This document shows positions 57,217 to 64,000 of a stretch of 64,000 nt of DNA, piece by piece. Within the stretch, counting starts at the first letter, position 1; each line of letters starts with the position of its first letter. Both the position numbers and the translations under genes were made by a program. The DNA is from Enterococcus quebecensis (GTDB lineage Bacteria; Bacillota; Bacilli; Lactobacillales; Enterococcaceae), in contig NZ_MIKB01000016.1 in assembly GCF_001730365.1 (NCBI RefSeq), positions 1 through 64,000 on the forward strand. The letters are read 5' to 3'. The notes beneath the pieces were generated by a model. That model was not told the DNA's origin and made no database searches. It worked only from the letters and a program-made list of their open reading frames with translations.

Positions 57217-57926
57217 TGGCGAATTATGATTCAAAGAAATTTTTTGAAGGTGTTTTGATCAATGATGAATCACTTACCTTTGAAGTGACAGAAGAGCTGA
57301 TTCTAACGGGTGTTCTCTTAGGAACAAATTTTCAGCTATTAAAATCAGTCTATAAGACACACCGGAATTTAGAGCAACAATTTGAACACAAACCTATGAT
57401 TGGTGCTAAATTGAGCGTATTCTTTGATTATGAGGAACAAACGGTAACCTTTGATCGCCAATCAAGTCAAGTGGTATTGACTATTCCCCAATTCTTACAA
57501 TACATTGGCAAAATTGATGTTGCTTTTGCGCCTATTTATCCAGTTGGAACAACAGTTGAACTGGATGAAAGTATGTTGCCAGACAGCGTAGCAGAGATGT
57601 TTAAAGACGGCGATTTAGGAGCAATTGTCACTCTTACTGGAAGAAAAGTCCCGTTGATGTCAGGGTTTGATCATTATATTGTCGATTATTTAGGACGACT
57701 ATGGCCGTTTGGAGAAATCCCTGGTAATGATCCAGTCTTGATTTCAAATATGATGATCAAGCGTGTAATTGCAGAAAGTTATACGAATGAATATGAAGAA
57801 GCCTTTTCCTTTGATGTACTGCGTGCGACCCAAGTATTAAATCAACAAATTTCTACAGCATACATGACGACAGAAGATGCGATTTCCTATTATGAAACAC
57901 TTTCTGGAATCATAGCAACGGAGTAG
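57213..57926 (+). CDS. DUF4176-domain T7SS accessory protein
   Basis: A 237-aa protein. The second half has the DUF4176 pattern: IYPVGTTVELDE..., then a hydrophobic strand IVTLTGRKVPL, IVDYLGRLWPFGEI and a helix ISNMMIKRVIAESYTNEYEEAF. The first half looks like a separate beta domain. Such proteins regularly accompany LXG toxins. A second, fragmentary copy of its 3' end lies upstream of the second LXG gene. Start at 57213 or 57216. Confidence 0.75.
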   Translation: MMANYDSKKFFEGVLINDESLTFEVTEELILTGVLLGTNFQLLKSVYKTHRNLEQQFEHKPMIGAKLSVFFDYEEQTVTFDRQSSQVVLTIPQFLQYIGKIDVAFAPIYPVGTTVELDESMLPDSVAEMFKDGDLGAIVTLTGRKVPLMSGFDHYIVDYLGRLWPFGEIPGNDPVLISNMMIKRVIAESYTNEYEEAFSFDVLRATQVLNQQISTAYMTTEDAISYYETLSGIIATE

Positions 57927-57956
57927 AGTATAAAAACGTAAAGAACGGAGCATGTT

Positions 57957-59621
57957 ATGGGCTTTCACGTAGAAACAGCCGAAATGAAAAAGGCGTTGGA
58001 ACAGTATCAAAAACTATCAAGAACCGCACAAGAACAATTAGATAATGCGAAAAGTTCAATGAATGGTATTATTAACAGTAATGCGATGCACGGTCAAGTA
58101 GGCCAAGCAATCGCATCAGATATCAATAATAATAAAAATGCCGTACTTGTTGGCTTAAAAAATAGCTATAAGTTAGTAGAAGCAGATCTCCAAAATACTT
58201 ACGCAGATTTTGCAGGAACCACAGGAGAAACCTCACAAAGCGCGGTGTTAGATGAAGATGTTTTGACTAAGGCAAAAACAGCCATTGATAAATTTAAGAC
58301 GGAACACAAAGAAAAAAGACAAACCATCAAATCCACTTACAGCGATATAGCCGATCTGATTTCGCTTTCCATGCCAAGCAGTAGTACCTTTACTAGTGCC
58401 TGTGATGAAGCAAAAAAACACTTGGATAAGATCATTCAAAAAGTTAATGAGTTTGATAGTAAGCAACAACCAAGCTCAGCAGAAGAGATTATCAATGCTC
58501 TATCTCAACAAATTAAAATGTCTGAAACAGCGAGTGGCTTAAGCTACACAGATCCAAGATTTATGGAATTTGTCTCACAAACAGGGTTAGCAGAATCAAT
58601 CCAAGATATTGATAGTCAAATAGCCAAGGCAGAAGCAGATGCAAAATTAGCAGCGGAAAAAGCTGCAAAGGAAAAACAAGAACAATGGGCCAAAGATCAT
58701 CCGCTAGAGAATGCCTTACGTAATTTTTCAGATGGCATCGGTTCTTGGTGGGGCGGGATTGTCAAAGGAACAAAAGGGCTTAATACAGAAGGCTTTTTCC
58801 TCTTAGAAACAGGCAAAGGCATTTTATTAGCCTTAGAATCTACAGTAGAATTTGTAGGAGAGGGAATCAGTTCATTAGCGATTGGTAGTGTACAAGTTGG
58901 GCAGCTTTTAGGTGGAGGAGTCGCAACAGGGATCAATAATTTACGGGGAGTAAAATCCCCAGATTGGATCGGAAAAGATTGGTCAGGAGCTGTTAAGAAT
59001 GTTCAGGCACTGACGCCTTCTGCTATTCTTGAAATGAGTAAAGCCGCGATAGGCTCAATGGCTGATGACTTTAAACGTGGAGATATCTATGCTATGACGA
59101 CAGATATTCTGACAGTAGGAACGATGTTAACGGCAGCGAATGGATTGAAAAACACTGCAAAGAATGTTACAACTAAGTTGAAAGCGCCAAAAGTTGGGTC
59201 AGTTGTGGATGATGTGGCTAAGCAAGCTAACAAAGCTGAAAAAATAATGAATAGCGCGGATGCTGAAAAATACGCTTTTAATGCAACAAAAGGTGCTAAC
59301 AATTCAGATTCTATTGTATTAGGAAAATTTGACGGTGGTGGACCAACCGCTTATACTACTAAAGCTAAAAGAATTGGTGCACAATACTTTGAGTTGGATA
59401 ATTGGGATGAATTAAGTAAAATGTATAGTGACAAAGAAATTTGGAAAATTAATGAAAAATTCTTAGATATACAAATTGCTTCTGGAAGAGATATATATTT
59501 TTCACATAATCCACTCGATTTTATTGGTGATGGTTCATTTTATTCACAAGAAATAGCATATTTGCAGAGTCACGGATTTGGATTTGAAAAGATAGGAGAC
59601 CTTTGGCATGTTATCAGGTGA
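57957..59621 (+). CDS. LXG-domain polymorphic toxin 1 (T7SS effector)
   Basis: A 554-aa effector with an N-terminal LXG domain (about 1-230, MGFHVETAEMKKALEQYQKLS...; long helices that dock to the T7SS), a middle hydrophobic glycine-rich segment (about 260-330) and a C-terminal tip of about 95 aa (GAQYFELDNWDELSKMYSD...HGFGFEKIGDLWHVIR). The tip is not one that I can name; it looks like a compact toxin domain. The next gene overlaps its end by 14 bases, the usual sign of a toxin/immunity pair. Confidence 0.85.
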   Translation: MGFHVETAEMKKALEQYQKLSRTAQEQLDNAKSSMNGIINSNAMHGQVGQAIASDINNNKNAVLVGLKNSYKLVEADLQNTYADFAGTTGETSQSAVLDEDVLTKAKTAIDKFKTEHKEKRQTIKSTYSDIADLISLSMPSSSTFTSACDEAKKHLDKIIQKVNEFDSKQQPSSAEEIINALSQQIKMSETASGLSYTDPRFMEFVSQTGLAESIQDIDSQIAKAEADAKLAAEKAAKEKQEQWAKDHPLENALRNFSDGIGSWWGGIVKGTKGLNTEGFFLLETGKGILLALESTVEFVGEGISSLAIGSVQVGQLLGGGVATGINNLRGVKSPDWIGKDWSGAVKNVQALTPSAILEMSKAAIGSMADDFKRGDIYAMTTDILTVGTMLTAANGLKNTAKNVTTKLKAPKVGSVVDDVAKQANKAEKIMNSADAEKYAFNATKGANNSDSIVLGKFDGGGPTAYTTKAKRIGAQYFELDNWDELSKMYSDKEIWKINEKFLDIQIASGRDIYFSHNPLDFIGDGSFYSQEIAYLQSHGFGFEKIGDLWHVIR

Positions 59622-60015
59622 TGAGAAATTTATTAATAAACACTATCTAGACTATACGAAAAAAAGTTTTTTGGAGTATTTTGGGCAAAATATATTTTTA
59701 AAAAAAGAAGAATATTCTAATGAGGCAGCAGGCATGGGATTCTATAGACTTAATTATGAATATTCAAAGTATCAGATAGTCTTCGAGTATGAAAGATTAC
59801 GTTTTACAATTAGAATCAAATGGAAAGATGCTGTTTCAAATTTTTTCTCACAACATAAAGAACTATCAAATAGTTTAAAAGAAGAAGATATAAACCAGTC
59901 AATTTCTGTTCTAAAAAATGATATTGATAATGGTTGTTTGGATTTTTTTCGCATTTCAAAAAAAGGTGAAATAAAGAAGATTGAAGGGGCGCTTATTGAT
60001 GGATCAAAGTTTTAA
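59608..60015 (+). CDS. probable immunity protein for LXG toxin 1
   Basis: A 135-aa soluble protein (LSGDEKFINKHYLDYTKKSFLEYFGQNIF...) starting inside the toxin gene. Unknown family; the overlap and position argue for immunity. AT-rich, unlike the LXG part. Confidence 0.6.
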   Translation: MLSGDEKFINKHYLDYTKKSFLEYFGQNIFLKKEEYSNEAAGMGFYRLNYEYSKYQIVFEYERLRFTIRIKWKDAVSNFFSQHKELSNSLKEEDINQSISVLKNDIDNGCLDFFRISKKGEIKKIEGALIDGSKF

Positions 60016-60490
60016 TTTTGATAAACAAGTTGATGAGAAATATTTAAATAACAGATTACGAGTTTTGGAATACACAAATCAAGATATGAATTTAAGCCTT
60101 GAAAATAATAATCAAGTTTATATTGCAGTATTTGATATTCCAACAAAAACTAATATTATCGGTTTTCAGACTGAAACCTTAGCTTTAGTTTTTGGTTTAA
60201 ATGTTCATCTTTATCATGGAAGTGGTTCAGTAATTACAAATTTAGAGCAATATCCAGAGGTGATGAAAGCAATGCAATCTTTATTACTTAGTAGCTCCCA
60301 AGCATTACCATATATGAAATTAATTGAGGATTTTAATTTCTACAATAGTGAGTATGTGAGAGTCTATTTAAAAACAGAGCAGGGTGTACATTTTAAAGAA
60401 CTCAATAAAAAAGATAAAATTGACATTTTTTTGCAGAATATGATGAATTATGTTTTAAATGAGATTACGAAAACTAATGCTTTGAAATAA
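59999..60490 (+). CDS. second hypothetical protein of the toxin 1 cassette
   Basis: A 163-aa protein (DQSFNFDKQVDEKYLNNRL...) with the start overlapping the previous gene by 17 bases and ribosome site GAAGGGG. No recognised family. The coupled start suggests a second immunity component or an alternative immunity gene. Confidence 0.55.
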   Translation: MDQSFNFDKQVDEKYLNNRLRVLEYTNQDMNLSLENNNQVYIAVFDIPTKTNIIGFQTETLALVFGLNVHLYHGSGSVITNLEQYPEVMKAMQSLLLSSSQALPYMKLIEDFNFYNSEYVRVYLKTEQGVHFKELNKKDKIDIFLQNMMNYVLNEITKTNALK

Positions 60491-60817
60491 AAGGCACCTA
60501 ATCATGAAACAGATAGCCAAGTGATTAAGCGTTGAATAGTAAGGACTAAACTGCTAATAGCTAACTAAACCCAAATGTAATTAGCTAATTAGTGTAGATT
60601 ATGGGAACGGTATTGGTGGATAAGATACAATCACTAATGCCGATTTTCGTATATCAAAATTAAGAGGATAAATTTAAGAAAAATCCTAATTCAGATGTGT
60701 CTTCGTTGGAAATACATAAGCATATATGACAACAGAAGATGCGGTTTCCTATTATGAAACACTTTCTGGAATCGTAGAAACAGAGTAGACAGTAAAACAT
60801 TAAGAAAGGAGCATATT
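60491..60817 (+). other. duplication scar between LXG modules
   Basis: No intact gene. Bases 60721-60788 repeat the last ~70 bases of the DUF4176 gene (TATATGACAACAGAAGATGC... to the stop), followed by the same ribosome-site spacing as before LXG 1. The left part (60491-60720) shows no gene. The second LXG module thus arose by a duplication whose left junction lies inside the DUF4176 gene. Confidence 0.8.
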
Positions 60818-61570
60818 ATGGGCTTTCATGTAGAAACAGCCGAAATGAAAAAGGCGTTGGAACAGTATCAAAAACTATCCAAAACGGCACAAGAACAATT
60901 AGATAATGCCAAAAGTTCAATGAATGGTATCATTAATAGTAATGCGATGCACGGTCAAGTGGGCCAAGCAATCGCGGCTGATATCAATAATAATAAAAAT
61001 GCTGTACTTGTCGGCTTAAAAAATAGCTATAAGTTAGTAGAAGCAGACCTCCAACAAACTTATGCAGATTTTGCAGGAACCACAGGAGAAACCTCACAAA
61101 GTGCGGTGTTAGATGAAGATGTCTTAACGAAGGCAAAAACAGCCATTGATAAGTTTAAGACAGAGCACAAAGAAAAAAGACAAACCATCAAATCAACGTA
61201 TAGCGATATAGCCGATCTGATTTCGCTTTCTATGCCAAGCAGTAGTACGTTCACTAGTGCTTGCGATGAAGCAAAAAAGCAGTTGGATAAGATCATTCAA
61301 AAAGTTAATGAGTTTGATAGTAAGCAACAACCAAGCTCAGCAGAAGAGATCATCAATGTTTTATCTCAACAAATCAAAATGTCTGAAACAGCGAGTGGCT
61401 TAAGCTATACAGATCCAAGATTTATGGAATTTGTCTCACAAACAGAATTGGCAGAAGCAATCAAAGATATCGATAGTCAAATTATTAAGGCGGAAGCAGA
61501 TGCAAAACTAGCAGCGGAAAAAGCCGCAAAGGAAAAGCAAGAACAATGGGCAAAACATCATCCAGTAGAA
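60721..61570 (+). repeat. second copy of the LXG N-terminal segment
   Basis: From the DUF4176 remnant through the first ~250 codons of the LXG gene this segment is nearly identical to 57858-58710 (mostly silent changes). After about residue 255 the two toxins diverge completely. A clear boundary of tip replacement. Confidence 0.85.
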
Positions 61571-62896
61571 AACTTCCTTCAAAATATGTCAGATAGCATC
61601 GGCGATTGGTGGGGAAATGTTGTCCAAGGAACAAAAAATCTTTCTATTCCAAAAGGGTTTAAAGATATTCTTCTATTTGGAGAAGGGTTTCTTGGTGGAG
61701 CAGGTGAGATGGTCAGCTCAGTAGCCATTGGCGGTAGTCAAGTCATTCATTTAGGGGTTGAACTAGTCGAATGGGGACTTGATTCAGCGAGAGGTATTGA
61801 AACACCACAATGGAAACTAGACGATATCAAAGGGGCATGGGAAAATACGAAAGCGATTGGTAAAACATTAAATACGCTTGGAATGGGTATTCAAGCGGCA
61901 ACGAATCCATGGTTATTGGCAGTGAGTCCAACGCATCGAGAGGCGTTGAAAGAAACCTTTGACATGGGCGCAGGAATCGTTAATACTATAGTTAACGATA
62001 TAAAAACAGGAAATGCCTATGCGATAGGTGGCTATGTATTTGATGTAGCGAGCATGTTTGTCGGAGTTGGAGAAGTAAATGCGGCTCTGAAAGGCACGAA
62101 GGTAGCTGGTAAAATAGCTGAGGGATTAAATGCGTTCAAAGCAACAACGAAAGCTACTACGTTAGGTAAGTTAGGCAAAGTGACGTCGATGGTCGATAAA
62201 GGCTTGAAGTATGGAGATGATGCGTTAAAAGCCTTTATGACAAAAGTAAAGAATATTCCAATGCCAATAATGGACGAAATAGCACTTGCAGGTGGAGGAA
62301 GCGTCAAAGTTGTTGGTAAAGGAACATTGGATGATTATATGAAGGCAGCAAAAGCTAACTTTAGTAAGGGGAGCAAGTTAGGAAATAAATTAGACGATTT
62401 TGCTGCTAAGCTAGATGAAATAGAGGTAAGCTTTAAGAAAAATGCTAAACATGATGCAGAAGAATTTGCTCGTCAATTGAAAAATCAAGAAAAGGGAATG
62501 AATGAGCTGACAGTTGAAGAATATTTAGCTAATCGCGAAAGATATCTTGCAGAGGGTAGGGCGTTGGAAGGGAATATAGCACAACAAGCAGCGCGAGAAC
62601 AAGCTTATACTAAAAAATTAAATGAATTACAAAAATCTGGCAAAACACTTTCTCAAGCAAAATCTGAAGCAAAACAGTGGTTAGACAAGCAAGCCGCATT
62701 GCACAATCCAGACCAGATAGCTGGCGGAAAAGCTAATATTATTGGAGGAATGGGTGACAAAGGAATTAATTCTTCATTAGGAAGTCAGTGGCGATATAGA
62801 ATAGAAGCAGTTGATGAACAAATTCGAGCGATGGCAAAAAATATGACACCAGAGCAGTTGAAGAATACTCATTTAAATGTAAAATTGACTCAATAG
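60818..62896 (+). CDS. LXG-domain toxin 2 with Ntox15 (HxxD) nuclease tip
   Basis: A 692-aa effector: LXG domain nearly identical to that of toxin 1 (about 1-250), a middle glycine-rich/hydrophobic region, and a C-terminal domain with ELTVEEYLANRERYLAEGR, KQAALHNPDQIAGG and GDKGINSSLGSQWRYRI. The HxxD motif (H629, D632) and the flanking pattern are those of Ntox15 toxins, to which the T6SS DNase Tde1 belongs. It therefore probably degrades DNA of competitors. The immunity gene downstream fits the same family. Confidence 0.85.
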   Translation: MGFHVETAEMKKALEQYQKLSKTAQEQLDNAKSSMNGIINSNAMHGQVGQAIAADINNNKNAVLVGLKNSYKLVEADLQQTYADFAGTTGETSQSAVLDEDVLTKAKTAIDKFKTEHKEKRQTIKSTYSDIADLISLSMPSSSTFTSACDEAKKQLDKIIQKVNEFDSKQQPSSAEEIINVLSQQIKMSETASGLSYTDPRFMEFVSQTELAEAIKDIDSQIIKAEADAKLAAEKAAKEKQEQWAKHHPVENFLQNMSDSIGDWWGNVVQGTKNLSIPKGFKDILLFGEGFLGGAGEMVSSVAIGGSQVIHLGVELVEWGLDSARGIETPQWKLDDIKGAWENTKAIGKTLNTLGMGIQAATNPWLLAVSPTHREALKETFDMGAGIVNTIVNDIKTGNAYAIGGYVFDVASMFVGVGEVNAALKGTKVAGKIAEGLNAFKATTKATTLGKLGKVTSMVDKGLKYGDDALKAFMTKVKNIPMPIMDEIALAGGGSVKVVGKGTLDDYMKAAKANFSKGSKLGNKLDDFAAKLDEIEVSFKKNAKHDAEEFARQLKNQEKGMNELTVEEYLANRERYLAEGRALEGNIAQQAAREQAYTKKLNELQKSGKTLSQAKSEAKQWLDKQAALHNPDQIAGGKANIIGGMGDKGINSSLGSQWRYRIEAVDEQIRAMAKNMTPEQLKNTHLNVKLTQ

Positions 62897-62913
62897 ATTG
62901 AGGGGGGACATAT

Positions 62914-63456
62914 GTGGAAAAAGTATTGAATGATTTTAAGTTAGAGAAGAAAGTGCCTAGTGAATTGATTGATAAGTATGTAAACTTAGTTCCTGAAGAG
63001 ATAATAGTAATGTGGAAGAATTATGGATTTGGAACTTTTATGAATGGATACTTTAAAAGTATAAATCCTGATGATTTTAAGGATATTTTATTGGAAACCT
63101 CACAAAGATATCAAGATGCAATTGTACTTTTTGCAACAAGTATGGGGGATTTAATTGTATGGTCAGATGATTATGTAAGACTGCTAAACTATAGATATGG
63201 TAAAGTTACTACTATTTTGCATACTTTTGATTTTTTCTTTAGTAACATTAGTGATTTGGAATTCAAGATTGAGGATTTACATTGGTTACCGTACCCAGAT
63301 GCAATTGCCCGCTATGGAGAACCTTCTTACGATGAATGTTTTGGATATGTTCCGATCTTAGGGATGGGTGGTATGGAAAAAGTAGAGAATTTACAAAAAG
63401 TGAAACTCCGTGAACATATTTTAATTATTACCCATTTTATGGGGCCAATAAAATAA
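62914..63456 (+). CDS. GAD-like/DUF1851 immunity protein (Tdi1-like)
   Basis: A 180-aa protein with GAD-like N-terminal part (LEKKVPSELIDKYVNLVPEEIIVMWKNYGFGTFMNGYFKSINP) and a DUF1851-type C-terminal part (LPYPDAIARYGEPSYDECFGYVPILGMGG), the layout of Tdi1, immunity to the Tde1 DNase. GTG start at 62914 after GAGGGGG; the nearby ATG at 62912 is out of frame and stops after five codons. Pairs with toxin 2. Confidence 0.85.
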   Translation: MEKVLNDFKLEKKVPSELIDKYVNLVPEEIIVMWKNYGFGTFMNGYFKSINPDDFKDILLETSQRYQDAIVLFATSMGDLIVWSDDYVRLLNYRYGKVTTILHTFDFFFSNISDLEFKIEDLHWLPYPDAIARYGEPSYDECFGYVPILGMGGMEKVENLQKVKLREHILIITHFMGPIK

Positions 63457-63486
63457 TGTAAAATTATAATAAATTTAACTCAAATT

Positions 63487-63535
63487 AAAAAAGACAACTA
63501 GATCAAAAAGATGTTTGATCTAGTTGTCTTTTTAC
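63487..63535 (+). terminator. terminator after the DUF1851 immunity gene
   Basis: 15-bp stem GACAACTAGATCAAA/TTTGATCTAGTTGTC with a 6-base loop and TTTTT. Confidence 0.94.
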
Positions 63536-63555
63536 TGAAATATACATAGCGTGGG

Positions 63556-63730
63556 AGTAGTAATAGTTGCCACTATAAAATATATGATGTGGGTAATCAC
63601 TATGTGGTAGTCGGTTTGGATTTCACTAAATTTGGTATCCATAATTCCACTTAGTATATAATGAGGTACGCGTTTCTAGAAATTGGGCGAACGCACCAAG
63701 ATAAGATGTCTATAGAGAGGAGAAATTTGT
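63556..63730 (+). pseudogene. possible toxin-tip remnant before the SUKH gene
   Basis: One frame reads GSSNSCHYKIYDVGNHYVVVG, LDFTKFGIHNST, then a stop, then YIMRYAFLEIGRTHQDKM, and ends at the ribosome site of the next gene. It has the look of an orphan toxin C-terminus broken by a stop, the kind of leftover that T7SS immunity arrays collect. No start codon or family is known; the call rests on context and reading frame. Confidence 0.35.
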
Positions 63731-64000
63731 ATGTTTGAAGTAAAACAAGATAGTATTCTAGTACCTCCATCTGATGAAATAATAGAAAAATTTGAACGTT
63801 TTTATAGAGTAGCGTTACCAAACGATTATGTTGAGTTTTCGAAAAAGTATAATGGAGCAGTCCCTATCACTAACGTATTTAGTACGGAAAAGAATGAATA
63901 CTTGATTGAGCGATTTTTATGTCTGCTTTCTAATGAAGAGAGAGACAACTTGGAGAATATAAGTTGGAGTGAAATAAGAGTAGTATTAACAGATTTAGAT
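63731..64000 (+). CDS. SUKH (SMI1/KNR4) family immunity protein, 3' end outside window
   Basis: At least 90 aa, open to the window edge. VPPSDEIIEKFERFYRVALPNDYVEFSKKYNGAVP is the SUKH-1 N-terminal pattern (helix, LPxDYxxF..K.NG). SUKH proteins are the most frequent immunity proteins of polymorphic toxin loci. Ribosome site GAGAGGAG. Partner toxin would be the remnant upstream or a gene further downstream. Confidence 0.75.
   Translation, partial: MFEVKQDSILVPPSDEIIEKFERFYRVALPNDYVEFSKKYNGAVPITNVFSTEKNEYLIERFLCLLSNEERDNLENISWSEIRVVLTDLD

Noticed and set aside
62912-62929. ATG start for the DUF1851 immunity gene at 62912
   Set aside because: Reads five codons then TGA; the GTG at 62914 is in the coding frame.

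Overview
The window looks like a low-GC Firmicutes chromosome, most likely an Enterococcus of the E. faecalis / E. moraviensis / E. haemoperoxidus kind. The reasons are the 5S-tRNA cluster next to ctsR-clpC, the rpoB-rpoC pair, an L13 leader before rplM-rpsI, the Listeria/Enterococcus flavin-based extracellular electron transfer (EET) locus, and a firmicute type VIIb secretion locus. The species call is inference; no search was run.

Layout. 1-920: 3' end of a 5S rRNA, eight tRNAs, a decayed tRNA-Arg-like half and a terminator. 1.0-8.0 kb: ctsR-clpC (CtsR-type operator), two U32 'peptidases' (TrhP-like tRNA hydroxylation) and glutathione reductase. 8.0-15.8 kb: EET locus. The minus-strand group is ndh2, eetA, eetB and a polyprenyl diphosphate synthase (dmkB-like). 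The divergent plus-strand group is pplA (two FMN-binding repeats), a 78-bp triple repeat, fmnB (ApbE) and dmkA. 15.8-18.6 kb: small surface protein with a non-canonical sorting signal, birA, a zinc-ribbon protein, and a lipoprotein carrying a flavinylation-like motif. 18.6-27.8 kb: rpoB, rpoC, a NagB-like isomerase and msrA.

27.8-36.5 kb is the most interesting region. A ComR/Rgg-like XRE-TPR regulator is followed by three exact 141-bp tandem repeats. Each repeat carries a GACA-N4-TGTC dyad (the core of the streptococcal ComR box) and a 14-codon ORF whose peptide ends in ...LWWNQ, recalling the WW motif of ComS/XIP pheromones. A fourth, degenerate box lies before the next operon: a small protein, an ABC exporter pair (probable self-immunity), a DUF4097-like secreted protein, a C39-peptidase ABC transporter, two membrane-tethered thioredoxin-like proteins, and three tandem copies of a pair of short prepeptides with G/A-G leaders. 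Both predicted mature peptides (15-16 aa) have a Cys-X10-Cys layout with a central Trp-Gly. I read this as a pheromone-controlled, disulfide-bonded two-peptide bacteriocin system with both pheromone and bacteriocin genes triplicated.

36.5-45.0 kb: orphan prepilin peptidase, secreted leucine-rich-repeat protein, lipoprotein, dps (PerR-like box), argG and argH (ArgR-like boxes upstream), and rplM-rpsI. 45.0-46.1 kb: decayed integrase fragment and another pseudogene, so an old insertion scar. 46.1-64.0 kb: a full T7SSb locus (esxA, esaA, essA, esaB, essB, essC, three small accessory genes) and two tandem LXG toxin modules with nearly identical N-termini but different toxic tips. The second tip is an Ntox15-type (HxxD) nuclease with a GAD-like/DUF1851 immunity protein. 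The window ends inside a SUKH-type immunity gene preceded by what may be a toxin-tip remnant.
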